This document shows positions 1-9,341 of a stretch of 64,000 nt of DNA, in pieces; positions within the stretch are counted from its first letter, which is position 1; each line of letters begins with the position of its first letter. Origin of the DNA: Vibrio sinaloensis (GTDB taxonomy: Bacteria > Pseudomonadota > Gammaproteobacteria > Enterobacterales > Vibrionaceae). The stretch lies in NCBI RefSeq assembly GCF_023195835.1, contig NZ_CP096199.1, positions 248,001-312,000 on the forward strand, written 5' to 3'. The notes beneath the pieces were generated by a model. That model was not told the DNA's origin, made no database searches, and saw only the letters and a program-made list of their open reading frames with translations. A program made the position numbers and the translations under genes.

Positions 1-73
1 AAGTTTATCACCAATACTTTTTTGGTTGCGTGGTCATTCAAGCCACCTAAATCCGTACCTAGAGGGACAAGTC

Positions 74-1258
74 ATGTCTAAAGAAAAATTTGAACGTACG
101 AAACCGCACGTAAACGTTGGTACTATCGGCCACGTTGACCACGGTAAAACAACTCTAACTGCTGCAATCTGTACTACTCTTGCAAAAGTTTACGGCGGTG
201 AAGCGAAAGACTTCGCATCTATCGATAACGCTCCAGAAGAGCGTGAGCGCGGTATCACAATCGCAACTTCTCACGTTGAGTACGACACTCCAACTCGTCA
301 CTACGCACACGTAGACTGTCCAGGACACGCTGACTATGTTAAAAACATGATCACAGGTGCTGCACAGATGGACGGTGGTATCCTAGTTGTTGCTGCAACT
401 GACGGCCCAATGCCTCAGACTCGTGAGCACATCCTACTAGGCCGTCAGGTTGGTATCCCATACATCATCGTATTCATGAACAAATGTGACATGGTTGACG
501 ATGAAGAGCTACTAGAACTAGTAGAAATGGAAGTACGTGAGCTTCTATCTGAGTACGACTTCCCAGGCGACGACCTACCAGTAATCCAAGGTTCAGCTCT
601 TGGCGCCCTAAACGGCGAGAAAGAGTGGGAAGACAAGATCGTTGAACTAGCAGAAGCGCTAGACAACTACATCCCAGAGCCAGAGCGTGCAATCGATCAG
701 CCATTCCTAATGCCAATCGAAGACGTATTCTCAATCCAAGGTCGTGGTACAGTAGTAACAGGTCGTATCGAGCGCGGTATCCTAACTGTAGGTGACGAAG
801 TAGAAATCGTAGGTATCAAAGAGACTACAACTACTACTTGTACTGGTGTTGAGATGTTCCGTAAGCTTCTAGACGAAGGTCGTGCGGGTGAGAACGTTGG
901 TGCACTTCTACGTGGTACTAAGCGTGACGAAGTAGAGCGTGGTCAAGTACTAGCGGCTCCTAAGTCAATCAACCCACACACTAAGTTTGAATCAGAAGTC
1001 TACGTACTGTCTAAAGATGAAGGTGGTCGTCACACTCCATTCTTCAAAGGCTACCGTCCACAGTTCTACTTCCGTACAACTGACGTAACTGGTAACATCG
1101 AGCTACCAGAAGGCGTAGAAATGGTAATGCCAGGTGACAACATCAAGATGACTGTAGAGCTAATCGCACCAATCGCGATGGACGAAGGTCTACGTTTCGC
1201 AATCCGCGAAGGTGGCCGTACAGTTGGTGCTGGTGTTGTTGCTAAGATCTTCGACTAA
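74..1258 (+). CDS. tufB: Elongation factor Tu (copy 1)
   Basis: EF-Tu, 394 residues, carries aminoacyl-tRNA to the ribosome as a GTP complex in the cytoplasm. The P-loop GHVDHGKT (near residue 19), DCPGH and NKCD motifs are visible, followed by the two beta-barrel domains. The ATG at 74 is chosen over an upstream in-frame start at 26 because it follows a GAGGG ribosome binding site and gives the standard N-terminus MSKEKFERT. It precedes secE-nusG, the usual tufB position. The protein is identical to the copy at 50122-51306. I count eight base differences between the two genes, six of them in the first 125 bases. Confidence 0.98.
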   Translation: MSKEKFERTKPHVNVGTIGHVDHGKTTLTAAICTTLAKVYGGEAKDFASIDNAPEERERGITIATSHVEYDTPTRHYAHVDCPGHADYVKNMITGAAQMDGGILVVAATDGPMPQTREHILLGRQVGIPYIIVFMNKCDMVDDEELLELVEMEVRELLSEYDFPGDDLPVIQGSALGALNGEKEWEDKIVELAEALDNYIPEPERAIDQPFLMPIEDVFSIQGRGTVVTGRIERGILTVGDEVEIVGIKETTTTTCTGVEMFRKLLDEGRAGENVGALLRGTKRDEVERGQVLAAPKSINPHTKFESEVYVLSKDEGGRHTPFFKGYRPQFYFRTTDVTGNIELPEGVEMVMPGDNIKMTVELIAPIAMDEGLRFAIREGGRTVGAGVVAKIFD

Positions 1259-1319
1259 TTCTTAGGAATTAGCTCAAGTCTTCGGAAAATCTTGGAATAA
1301 GATTTGACGAACCAGTAGC

Positions 1320-1347
1320 AAAAAGGGCATCATTTGATGCCCTTTTT
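1320..1347 (+). terminator. Rho-independent terminator after tufB
   Basis: A 12-bp perfect stem (AAAAGGGCATCA and its complement) with a two-base loop runs into a T tract. It separates tufB from secE. The rest of the 1348-1531 spacer holds no tRNA cloverleaf or T-loop motif that I can find. Confidence 0.9.
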
Positions 1348-1531
1348 CTGCACTAAAGAAAATGGCTGCTGAATTATTCTTCACGCAGGCATTTAGCAGG
1401 TTTTTTGATCGTGGTGTTGCGTCTCGATCAATAAAAGAGTACGTCAATTGATTTAAATTGTCGTGTCATGGATTTGCCCTGCAACAGCGGGGTTGTTGTC
1501 GTCTATATTAAGACTTAGACAGGTTGGTTTT

Positions 1532-1912
1532 ATGAAAGCAAATAATGCTGAAACTCCTGATAGCTCAAATAGCGCAGATATTTTTAAGTGGATTGTCACT
1601 TTTTCTCTGCTAGCTGCCGCTGTTGTGGGTAATTACCTGTACGGTGAAATGTCTGTAGTCATTCGCGCTGCAGGTGTTGTTGTACTAATCGCTGCGGCAC
1701 TGGGTGTTGCTGCTACAACAACGAAAGGTAAAGCTGCGATTGAGTTTGCAAAAGAATCGCGTATGGAAGTACGTAAAGTGGTTTGGCCTACTCGCCAAGA
1801 AACTATGCAAACTACGTTTATCGTTCTAGCTGTAAGTATTGTAATGGCTCTAGTGCTTTGGGGCATCGACGGCATTATGGTTCGTCTTGTTGCTCTAGCA
1901 ACTGGGGTATAG
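1532..1912 (+). CDS. secE: Preprotein translocase subunit SecE
   Basis: SecE, 126 residues, is the small essential inner-membrane subunit that stabilises SecY in the SecYEG channel. Three hydrophobic segments are visible (about residues 20-38, 43-65 and 95-125), the three-helix form seen in enterobacteria and vibrios. The conserved cytoplasmic stretch around EVRKVVWPTRQE (near residue 81) is intact and defines the family. The ATG at 1532 is preferred to an upstream in-frame start at 1463 because it gives the expected N-terminus MKANNAE. nusG begins 13 bases after its stop, so the two genes form one transcription unit. Confidence 0.97.
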   Translation: MKANNAETPDSSNSADIFKWIVTFSLLAAAVVGNYLYGEMSVVIRAAGVVVLIAAALGVAATTTKGKAAIEFAKESRMEVRKVVWPTRQETMQTTFIVLAVSIVMALVLWGIDGIMVRLVALATGV

Positions 1913-1925
1913 AGGGTTTTAATTC

Positions 1926-2474
1926 ATGAGTGAAGCTCCAAAAAAACGCTGGTATGTGGTTCAAGCCTTCTCTGGATTTGAAGGCCGTGTAGCCCAATCT
2001 CTTCGTGAGCATATCAAAATGCACGGCATGGAAGAGCTGTTTGGTGAAGTTCTTGTCCCTACTGAAGAAGTAGTGGAAATGCGTGCAGGTCAGCGTCGTA
2101 AGTCTGAGCGTAAATTCTTCCCAGGTTACGTTTTAGTTCAGATGATTATGAACGATGAATCATGGCACCTAGTTCGCAGTGTGCCGCGTGTCATGGGCTT
2201 CATTGGTGGTACCTCTGATCGTCCAGCTCCTATCACTGATAAAGAAGCTGATGCGATTCTTAACCGTCTTGAGAAAGCAAGTGAAGCGCCTCGCCCACGT
2301 ACTATGTACGAAGCGGGTGAAGTGGTACGCGTGACTGACGGTCCATTTGCTGACTTCAACGGTACGGTTGAAGAGGTAGACTACGATAAGAGCCGCGTTA
2401 AGGTGTCTGTCTCGATCTTTGGTCGTGCAACACCGGTTGAGCTTGAATTTGGTCAGGTTGAAAAGCTCGACTAA
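1926..2474 (+). CDS. nusG: Transcription termination/antitermination protein NusG
   Basis: NusG, 182 residues, binds RNA polymerase, suppresses pausing, assists Rho and links the polymerase to ribosomal S10. The NGN domain occupies about residues 8-118 (start [11 protein letters not shown], with the FPGYVLV segment). The C-terminal KOW domain covers about 128-180 ([16 protein letters not shown]). Length and domain order match the family. It lies directly after secE, and a hairpin plus a new promoter separate it from the L11 operon. Confidence 0.98.
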   Translation: MSEAPKKRWYVVQAFSGFEGRVAQSLREHIKMHGMEELFGEVLVPTEEVVEMRAGQRRKSERKFFPGYVLVQMIMNDESWHLVRSVPRVMGFIGGTSDRPAPITDKEADAILNRLEKASEAPRPRTMYEAGEVVRVTDGPFADFNGTVEEVDYDKSRVKVSVSIFGRATPVELEFGQVEKLD

Positions 2475-2514
2475 GACTCTTCATTGAAGAGTATAAAAAA
2501 TCACCTTTTTAGGC

Positions 2515-2556
2515 TTGTATAAGGCGCGAATTATTACTATAATTTCGCGCCTTTTT
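2515..2556 (+). promoter_or_regulatory. L11 operon promoter nested in a terminator-like hairpin
   Basis: TTGTAT (2515-2520), a 17-bp spacer and TATAAT (2538-2543) form a strong sigma-70 promoter reading toward rplK. The spacer and -10 also form an inverted repeat: GGCGCGAA at 2523-2530 pairs with TTCGCGCC at 2544-2551, followed by five Ts. The same DNA could therefore end nusG transcripts and start rplK transcripts. The GC-rich discriminator suggests stringent control. Confidence 0.75.
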
Positions 2557-2637
2557 ACTTCTAGGAAGTAAGAAGCTTTTGTTTTAACGGGGAGCTGATC
2601 AGTGGATTAGCGCTAGTACCCAAAATTAGGAATTATC

Positions 2638-3066
2638 ATGGCTAAGAAAGTTGAAGCTTACATCAAGCTGCAAGTTGCTGCTGGTATGGCAAACCCAAGT
2701 CCACCGGTTGGTCCTGCACTAGGTCAACACGGTGTTAACATCATGGAATTCTGTAAAGCGTTCAACGCGAAAACAGAGTCTATCGAGAAAGGTCTACCGA
2801 CTCCAGTTGTTATTACAGTATACAGCGATCGTTCTTTCACGTTCGTAACTAAGACTCCACCTGCTGCAGTTCTTCTTAAGAAAGCTGCTGGCGTTAAGTC
2901 TGGTTCAGGTCGTCCAAACACTGAAAAAGTGGGTACTGTAACTGACGCTCAAATCCAAGAAATCGCAGAAACTAAAGCTGCTGATATGACTGGTGCTGAC
3001 ATCGAAGCAATGAAGCGTTCAATCGCTGGTACTGCTCGTTCAATGGGCCTAGTGGTAGAGGGTTAA
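2638..3066 (+). CDS. rplK: 50S ribosomal protein L11
   Basis: L11, 142 residues, binds the GTPase-associated centre of 23S rRNA and is needed for RelA activation by uncharged tRNA. The N-terminal proline-rich segment ([14 protein letters not shown], about residues 21-34) and the C-terminal rRNA-binding half ([11 protein letters not shown] onward) are both present at full length. It starts four bases upstream of rplA's start after its own stop, so the pair is translated together. In E. coli, L1 represses this pair by binding the mRNA; I did not identify that site here. Confidence 0.98.
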   Translation: MAKKVEAYIKLQVAAGMANPSPPVGPALGQHGVNIMEFCKAFNAKTESIEKGLPTPVVITVYSDRSFTFVTKTPPAAVLLKKAAGVKSGSGRPNTEKVGTVTDAQIQEIAETKAADMTGADIEAMKRSIAGTARSMGLVVEG

Positions 3067-3070
3067 TAAG

Positions 3071-3772
3071 ATGGCTAAACTAACTAAGCGCATGCGCGTA
3101 ATCCGCGAAAAAGTTGACGTAACTAAAGAATACGAAATCAACGAAGCTGTTGCTCTTCTTCAAGAACTAGCAACTGCTAAGTTCATTGAGTCTGTAGACG
3201 TTGCAGTTAACCTAGGCATCGATGCTCGTAAATCTGACCAGAACGTACGTGGTGCAACTGTACTACCTCACGGTACTGGCCGCGAAATCCGCGTTGCAGT
3301 GTTCACTCAAGGTGCAAACGCTGAAGCAGCTAAAGAAGCTGGCGCAGACATCGTTGGTATGGAAGATCTTGCTGAGCAAGTTAAGAAAGGCGAAATGAAC
3401 TTCGACGTAGTTGTTGCTTCTCCAGATGCAATGCGCGTTGTAGGTCAACTAGGTACTATCCTAGGTCCTCGCGGTCTAATGCCTAACCCTAAAGTTGGTA
3501 CTGTAACTCCTAACGTTGCTGAAGCAGTTAAGAACGCTAAAGCGGGTCAGGTTCGTTACCGTAACGACAAAAACGGCATCATCCACACTACTATCGGTAA
3601 AGCAAACTTCTCTGCTGAGCAGATCAAAGAGAACCTAGAAGCTCTTCTAGTTGCTCTGAAGAAAGCTAAGCCATCTTCTGCTAAAGGTACATTCCTACAG
3701 AAGGTTAGCATCTCTACTACTATGGGTGCTGGTGTTGCTGTTGATCAGGGTAGCCTGAACACTCAAGCATAA
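3071..3772 (+). CDS. rplA: 50S ribosomal protein L1
   Basis: L1, 233 residues, forms the mobile L1 stalk that helps release deacylated tRNA from the E site. In related bacteria it also represses its own operon. The sequence shows the two-domain L1 fold: N- and C-terminal parts form domain I, and a central insertion (about residues 68-160) carries the [12 protein letters not shown] stretch typical of the family. It follows rplK by four bases. A second promoter immediately downstream drives the L10 operon. Confidence 0.98.
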   Translation: MAKLTKRMRVIREKVDVTKEYEINEAVALLQELATAKFIESVDVAVNLGIDARKSDQNVRGATVLPHGTGREIRVAVFTQGANAEAAKEAGADIVGMEDLAEQVKKGEMNFDVVVASPDAMRVVGQLGTILGPRGLMPNPKVGTVTPNVAEAVKNAKAGQVRYRNDKNGIIHTTIGKANFSAEQIKENLEALLVALKKAKPSSAKGTFLQKVSISTTMGAGVAVDQGSLNTQA

Positions 3773-3777
3773 TTTAT

Positions 3778-3815
3778 TTGCTTAGGCGCAAAATTAGTGT
3801 ATAATTTTGCGCCTA
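3778..3815 (+). promoter_or_regulatory. L10 operon promoter nested in an inverted repeat
   Basis: TTGCTT (3778-3783), a 16-bp spacer and TATAAT (3800-3805) form the promoter for rplJL-rpoBC. The spacer and -10 lie inside an inverted repeat in which AGGCGCAAAATTA pairs with TATAATTTTGCGCCT across GTG. The -10 and discriminator are almost the same as in the L11 promoter. No T tract follows, so it is unlikely to terminate transcription. Confidence 0.75.
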
Positions 3816-4072
3816 ATATTTGTGGTTGGGGCTGAACTTTGGTTCATTAAATTCGTTTAGAATTTAGTCTGAATTATGACCCAGTCTCCGTCCAAGACCG
3901 TAGGTGTCTGAATTTGTTTAACAAAGGAAGACTTAATTTTCCTACGTAGATGGTGCCCGAACTGACAGAAAGCTCTATGTAAATAGTTACCTTTCTTCTG
4001 GGAAGCACCTCAATAGCTCTCACTGTTGTGATAATAGTGAGTGGTGTAACGACAACCAGGAGTAAATCCAAG
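3816..4072 (+). promoter_or_regulatory. L10 leader (autoregulatory mRNA leader)
   Basis: A 257-base untranslated leader separates the promoter from rplJ. In related bacteria this leader folds into the L10-(L7/L12) binding site that represses translation of both genes. Paired segments such as GGAAGACTTAATTTTCC (near 3926) are visible. The assignment rests mainly on position and length; I did not verify the kink-turn. Confidence 0.65.
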
Positions 4073-4567
4073 ATGGCTTTAAACCTTCAAGACAAAAAAG
4101 CAATTGTTGCTGAAGTCAACGAAGCTGCCAGTGGTGCACTTTCTGCAGTTGTAGCTGACTCTCGTGGCGTTGAAGTGGGCGCGATGACTACTCTACGTAA
4201 ACAAGCTCGTGAAGCTGGTGTTTATGTACGAGTTGTTCGTAACACTCTAATGCGTCGTGCGGTTGAAGGTACAGATTACGAGTGTCTAACTGACACTTTC
4301 ACTGGTCCTACTCTAATCGCATTCTCTAACGAGCACCCAGGTGCTGCAGCGCGTCTTTTCAAAGACTTCGCTAAAGAGAACAAAGACTTCGAGATCAAAG
4401 CTGCTGCATTTGAAGGCGCGCTAACTGACGCTGAAGTACTAGCGACACTACCAACTTACGACGAAGCAATCGCACGCCTAATGATGTGCATGAAAGAAGC
4501 TTCTGCAGGCAAGCTGGTACGTACCTTCGCTGCTATCCGCGATCAAAAAGAAGAAGCTGCGGCGTAA
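4073..4567 (+). CDS. rplJ: 50S ribosomal protein L10
   Basis: L10, 164 residues, anchors the L7/L12 dimers to the ribosomal stalk base next to L11. The N-terminus [15 protein letters not shown] matches the family, so the ATG at 4073 (behind an AGGAG site) is chosen over an in-frame start at 4028. The globular N-terminal domain is followed by the helical C-terminal tail that binds L7/L12. It is cotranscribed with rplL, 57 bases downstream, and its own long leader probably mediates feedback repression. Confidence 0.97.
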   Translation: MALNLQDKKAIVAEVNEAASGALSAVVADSRGVEVGAMTTLRKQAREAGVYVRVVRNTLMRRAVEGTDYECLTDTFTGPTLIAFSNEHPGAAARLFKDFAKENKDFEIKAAAFEGALTDAEVLATLPTYDEAIARLMMCMKEASAGKLVRTFAAIRDQKEEAAA

Positions 4568-4624
4568 GCCTTGCTTTTTTCTGGTTGCTTAATAAACTTA
4601 TTGTTGATTTAAAAGAGAATTGTT

Positions 4625-4993
4625 ATGTCTATTACTAACGAGCAAATCCTAGACGCAGTTGCAGAAATGTCTGTAATGCAAGTTGTTGAACTAATCGAAG
4701 CAATGGAAGAGAAATTCGGTGTTTCTGCTGCTGCTGCTGTTGTAGCTGGCGGTCCTGCTGCAGGCGAAGCTGCTGCTGAGCAAACTGAATTCGACGTAAT
4801 CCTAGAATCTGCTGGCGGTAACAAAGTTGCTGTAATCAAAGCAGTACGTGGCGCAACTGGCCTAGGTCTTAAAGAAGCTAAAGCTCTAGTAGACGGCGCT
4901 CCTGCACCTCTTAAAGAAGGCGTAGAGAAAGACGAAGCTGAAGCTCTTAAAGCTCAGCTAGAAGAAGCTGGTGCAAGTGTTACTGTTAAGTAA
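4625..4993 (+). CDS. rplL: 50S ribosomal protein L7/L12
   Basis: L7/L12, 122 residues, is the multicopy acidic stalk protein that recruits translation GTPases. The N-terminal dimerisation segment (about 1-35) is followed by an alanine- and glycine-rich hinge (about 36-52). The C-terminal factor-binding domain contains KTEFDVIL-like and [12 protein letters not shown] sequence. Length is normal. An attenuator hairpin after the stop separates it from rpoB, as in E. coli, where it lets L7/L12 be made in excess over polymerase. Confidence 0.98.
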   Translation: MSITNEQILDAVAEMSVMQVVELIEAMEEKFGVSAAAAVVAGGPAAGEAAAEQTEFDVILESAGGNKVAVIKAVRGATGLGLKEAKALVDGAPAPLKEGVEKDEAEALKAQLEEAGASVTVK

Positions 4994-5025
4994 TTATTGC
5001 ATAGTTTCTTAGCCTAACGGCTAAT

Positions 5026-5056
5026 GGCTGGTGGTTTTATAACCACCGGCCTTTTT
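5026..5056 (+). terminator. rplL-rpoB attenuator hairpin
   Basis: An 11-bp stem (GGCTGGTGGTT with its partner, one G-T pair) closes a four-base loop and is followed by five Ts. Its position between rplL and rpoB matches the partial terminator known in E. coli. rpoB has no clear promoter of its own here, so read-through is expected. Confidence 0.8.
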
Positions 5057-5224
5057 GCGCTGTAGGGGTCGGGTGATTTTTCCGCTGTTTGAGCACTCCA
5101 CCTCTAGCAAAAAACAGTTCATTTGCTCTTAATGAATTGTCACTACGATCAAACAGATATTTAGTCACTGTCTCATAACGACTGGAGACAGTTTGGGTCA
5201 CTTATCAGCGAGCTGAGGAACCCC

Positions 5225-8200
5225 ATGGTTTACTCTTATACCGAGAAAAAGCGCATCCGTAAGGACTTTGGTACTCGTCCACAAGTGTTGGACATTCCAT
5301 ACCTGCTATCGATCCAGCTCGATTCGTTCGAAAAATTCATCGAACAGGATCCTGAAGGTCAATACGGTCTTGAAGCTGCTTTCCGTTCTGTATTTCCAAT
5401 TCAGAGCTACAACGGCAATTCCGAGCTGCAATACGTTAGCTACCGTCTTGGTGAGCCAGTTTTTGACGTTAAAGAATGTCAAATTCGCGGCGTAACTTAC
5501 TCAAAACCACTACGCGTAAAACTACGTCTAGTTATTTTTGATAAAGACGCGCCAGCAGGTACTGTAAAAGACATTAAAGAACAAGAAGTCTACATGGGCG
5601 AAATTCCGCTTATGACAGACAATGGTACCTTCGTAATTAACGGTACCGAGAGGGTTATCGTATCCCAGCTGCACAGAAGCCCAGGCGTTTTCTTCGACAG
5701 CGATAAGGGTAAGACCCACTCGTCAGGTAAAGTTCTATATAACGCACGTGTTATTCCTTACCGTGGTTCATGGCTTGATTTCGAGTTTGATCCTAAGGAT
5801 AACCTGTACGTTCGTATCGACCGTCGCCGTAAGCTTCCAGCATCGATCATTCTGCGCGCTCTAGGTAAGACGACAGAAGAGATCCTAGATATCTTCTTCG
5901 AGAAGATTAACTTCGAAGTGAAAGATCAAACTCTATTGATGGAGCTTGTTCCTGATCGTCTGCGTGGTGAAACTGCGTCATTCGACATCGAAGCCAACGG
6001 TAAAGTTTACGTTGAAACTGGTCGTCGCGTAACGGCTCGTCATATCCGCCAACTAGAAAAAGATGGCGTTGATCATATCGAAGTACCTGTTGAGTACATC
6101 GTAGGTAAAGTTGCATCGAAAGATTACATCAATGAAGCAACTGGCGAGATCATCGTTGCGGCAAACCAAGAGATCTCTCTTGAAGCTCTAGCGAACCTTT
6201 CACAAGCTGGCCATAAAGCACTAGAAGTTCTGTTTACTAACGATCTAGACCACGGCCCATTCATGTCAGAAACACTACGCATCGACAGCACGGTTGATCG
6301 TATTTCTGCTCTGGTAGAAATCTACCGCATGATGCGCCCTGGCGAGCCACCAACGAAAGAAGCTGCTGAAGCACTATTCGAAAGCCTATTCTTCTCTGAA
6401 GAGCGTTACGATCTATCGACTGTTGGTCGTATGAAGTTTAACAGCTCTATCGAACGTGAAGACGCGATCGATCAAGGCACGCTCGATGAAACAGATATCA
6501 TCGAAGTGATGAAGAAGCTTATCGCTATCCGTAACGGCATCGGTGAAGTGGACGATATCGACCACTTGGGTAACCGTCGTATCCGTTCTGTTGGCGAAAT
6601 GGCAGAAAACCAGTTCCGCGTAGGTCTAGTACGTGTTGAACGTGCGGTTAAAGAGCGCCTAAGCCTTGGTGATCTTGATGCGATCATGCCTCAAGACCTA
6701 ATCAACGCTAAGCCTATCTCTGCTGCGGTTAAAGAATTCTTTGGCTCTTCACAGCTGTCTCAGTTCATGGACCAAAACAACCCGTTATCAGAAGTTACGC
6801 ACAAGCGTCGTATCTCTGCATTGGGTCCTGGCGGTCTAACTCGTGAACGTGCTGGCTTCGAAGTACGTGACGTACACGTAACTCACTATGGTCGTCTATG
6901 TCCTATCGAAACGCCTGAAGGTCCAAACATCGGTCTGATCAACTCTCTATCTGCGTTTGCGCGTTGTAACGAGTACGGTTTCCTAGAGACTCCATACCGT
7001 CGCGTAGTAGATGGCGTAGTCACAGACGAAGTCGATTACCTATCTGCTATCCAGGAAGGTCAGTACGTTATCGCTCAGGCGAACACGGTTCTGACTGAAG
7101 AAGGCACATTTGCTGAAGAGCTAATCACCGCTCGTCAGAAAGGTGAATCTGGCCTACACCCACGCGAACATGTTGATTACATGGACGTTGCAACTAACCA
7201 GGTTGTATCTATCGCTGCATCGCTTATCCCGTTCCTAGAACACGATGATGCGAACCGTGCATTGATGGGTGCGAACATGCAACGTCAGGCCGTTCCAACC
7301 CTTAAGGCTGACAAGCCTCTAGTTGGTACGGGTATCGAGCGTAACATCGCTGTTGACTCAGGTGTAACTGCGGTAGCGAAACGTGGTGGTGTAATCCAGT
7401 CTGTAGATGCTTCTCGTATCGTTGTTAAAGTCAACGAAGACGAGCTGATCCCTGGCGAAGCCGGTATCGATATCTACAACCTAACTAAATACACTCGTTC
7501 TAACCAAAACACGTGTATCAACCAGCGTCCATGTGTGATGCCTGGCGAACAAGTACTGCGTGGCGACGTTCTTGCTGACGGTCCTTCAACAGACCTTGGT
7601 GAACTAGCGCTTGGTCAGAACATGCGTATCGCGTTCATGCCTTGGAACGGCTACAACTTCGAAGACTCGATCTTAGTCTCTGAGCGCGTAGTTCAAGAAG
7701 ACCGTTTCACTACTATCCACATTCAAGAACTTTCTTGTGTGGCGCGTGATACTAAGCTTGGTGCTGAAGAAATCACAGCTGATATTCCAAACGTAGGTGA
7801 GTCTGCTCTGTCTAAACTAGACGAGTCAGGTATCGTTTACATCGGTGCGGAAGTGAAAGGCGGTGACATCCTTGTAGGTAAAGTAACGCCTAAAGGTGAA
7901 ACTCAGCTAACGCCTGAAGAGAAGCTACTACGTGCTATCTTCGGTGAGAAAGCGTCAGACGTTAAAGATACGTCTCTACGCGTACCAAACTCGGTTTCAG
8001 GTACGATCATCGACGTTCAAGTATTTACTCGTGACGGTGTTGAAAAAGACAAACGTGCACTTGAAATTGAACAGATGCAGCTGAAAGAAGCGAAGAAAGA
8101 CCTAACTGAAGAATTCCAGATTCTTGAGGGTGGCCTTCTAAACCGCGTTAAAGCTGTACTTATCGACGGTGGTTACACTGAAGCGAAACTCGATTCTATC

Positions 8201-9253
8201 GATCGTAAGAAGTGGCTAGAGCTCACGCTTGAAGACGATGCTCAACAGACTCAGTTAGAGCAACTAGCAGAGCAGTACGACGAGCTACGTGCAGACTTCG
8301 ATAAGAAGTTTGAAACTAAGCGTCGCAAGATCACTCAAGGTGATGATCTCGCACCTGGCGTGCTGAAGATCGTTAAAGTTTACCTAGCGGTTAAACGTCG
8401 TATCCAGCCTGGTGATAAGATGGCCGGTCGTCACGGTAACAAGGGTGTAATCTCTAAGATCAACCCTGTTGAAGACATGCCTTACGATGAGAAAGGTCAA
8501 CCGGTAGACATCGTACTTAACCCACTGGGTGTACCTTCGCGTATGAACATCGGTCAGATCCTAGAAGTACACTTAGGTCTGGCAGCGAAAGGTATCGGTG
8601 ACAAGATCAACCAGATGGTGAAAGAGCAGCAAGAGCTGGCTAAGTTCCGTGACTTCCTACAGAAGGTTTACGATCTTGGTGAAACTCGTCAGAAAGTAGA
8701 CATCGCGTCTCTATCTGATGACGAAGTTCGCACGCTGATCAGCAACTTACGTGGTGGTCTACCGATCGCGACTCCAGTGTTTGATGGTGCTAACGAAGCA
8801 TCAATCAAAGAGCTGCTAAAACTAGGTGACCTACCAGAGTCTGGTCAGCTAACGCTGTTTGATGGTCGCACAGGTGATGCGTTTGAGCGTCCTGTAACGG
8901 TTGGTTACATGTACATGCTGAAACTGAACCACCTTGTTGATGACAAGATGCACGCTCGTTCGACTGGTTCGTACAGCCTAGTAACTCAGCAACCACTTGG
9001 TGGTAAAGCTCAGTTCGGTGGTCAGCGTTTCGGTGAGATGGAAGTATGGGCACTGGAAGCATACGGTGCTGCTTACACGCTACAAGAAATGCTAACCGTT
9101 AAGTCGGATGACGTTAACGGCCGTACTAAGATGTACAAGAACATCGTAGACGGTAACCACAGCATGGAACCTGGTATGCCAGAATCGTTCAACGTACTGT
9201 TGAAAGAGATTCGCTCGCTAGGTATCAACATCGAGCTAGAAGACGAAGAGTAA
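5225..9253 (+). CDS. rpoB: RNA polymerase beta subunit
   Basis: RpoB, 1342 residues, the same length as in E. coli, forms one pincer and part of the catalytic centre of RNA polymerase. The rifampicin-binding region around residues 505-575 ([16 protein letters not shown], then the [12 protein letters not shown] block) is wild type. The C-terminal segment with [20 protein letters not shown], which packs on beta', is intact. It lies in the rplKAJL-rpoBC cluster with rpoC 88 bases downstream. I see no frameshift or unusual insertion. Confidence 0.99.
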   Translation: MVYSYTEKKRIRKDFGTRPQVLDIPYLLSIQLDSFEKFIEQDPEGQYGLEAAFRSVFPIQSYNGNSELQYVSYRLGEPVFDVKECQIRGVTYSKPLRVKLRLVIFDKDAPAGTVKDIKEQEVYMGEIPLMTDNGTFVINGTERVIVSQLHRSPGVFFDSDKGKTHSSGKVLYNARVIPYRGSWLDFEFDPKDNLYVRIDRRRKLPASIILRALGKTTEEILDIFFEKINFEVKDQTLLMELVPDRLRGETASFDIEANGKVYVETGRRVTARHIRQLEKDGVDHIEVPVEYIVGKVASKDYINEATGEIIVAANQEISLEALANLSQAGHKALEVLFTNDLDHGPFMSETLRIDSTVDRISALVEIYRMMRPGEPPTKEAAEALFESLFFSEERYDLSTVGRMKFNSSIEREDAIDQGTLDETDIIEVMKKLIAIRNGIGEVDDIDHLGNRRIRSVGEMAENQFRVGLVRVERAVKERLSLGDLDAIMPQDLINAKPISAAVKEFFGSSQLSQFMDQNNPLSEVTHKRRISALGPGGLTRERAGFEVRDVHVTHYGRLCPIETPEGPNIGLINSLSAFARCNEYGFLETPYRRVVDGVVTDEVDYLSAIQEGQYVIAQANTVLTEEGTFAEELITARQKGESGLHPREHVDYMDVATNQVVSIAASLIPFLEHDDANRALMGANMQRQAVPTLKADKPLVGTGIERNIAVDSGVTAVAKRGGVIQSVDASRIVVKVNEDELIPGEAGIDIYNLTKYTRSNQNTCINQRPCVMPGEQVLRGDVLADGPSTDLGELALGQNMRIAFMPWNGYNFEDSILVSERVVQEDRFTTIHIQELSCVARDTKLGAEEITADIPNVGESALSKLDESGIVYIGAEVKGGDILVGKVTPKGETQLTPEEKLLRAIFGEKASDVKDTSLRVPNSVSGTIIDVQVFTRDGVEKDKRALEIEQMQLKEAKKDLTEEFQILEGGLLNRVKAVLIDGGYTEAKLDSIDRKKWLELTLEDDAQQTQLEQLAEQYDELRADFDKKFETKRRKITQGDDLAPGVLKIVKVYLAVKRRIQPGDKMAGRHGNKGVISKINPVEDMPYDEKGQPVDIVLNPLGVPSRMNIGQILEVHLGLAAKGIGDKINQMVKEQQELAKFRDFLQKVYDLGETRQKVDIASLSDDEVRTLISNLRGGLPIATPVFDGANEASIKELLKLGDLPESGQLTLFDGRTGDAFERPVTVGYMYMLKLNHLVDDKMHARSTGSYSLVTQQPLGGKAQFGGQRFGEMEVWALEAYGAAYTLQEMLTVKSDDVNGRTKMYKNIVDGNHSMEPGMPESFNVLLKEIRSLGINIELEDEE

Positions 9254-9341
9254 TCCCTTTCTTAGATAGAAAGCCGATTATTTGGTAGAAGGCGCTCACT
9301 TTTGCGGGTGAGCTCCTTTTAACTCCTTACAGGAGCTGATT

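Noticed and set aside
6741..6950. Rifampicin- or streptomycin-resistance changes in rpoB or rpsL
   Set aside because: The RpoB cluster and S12 K43/K88 loops are wild type.
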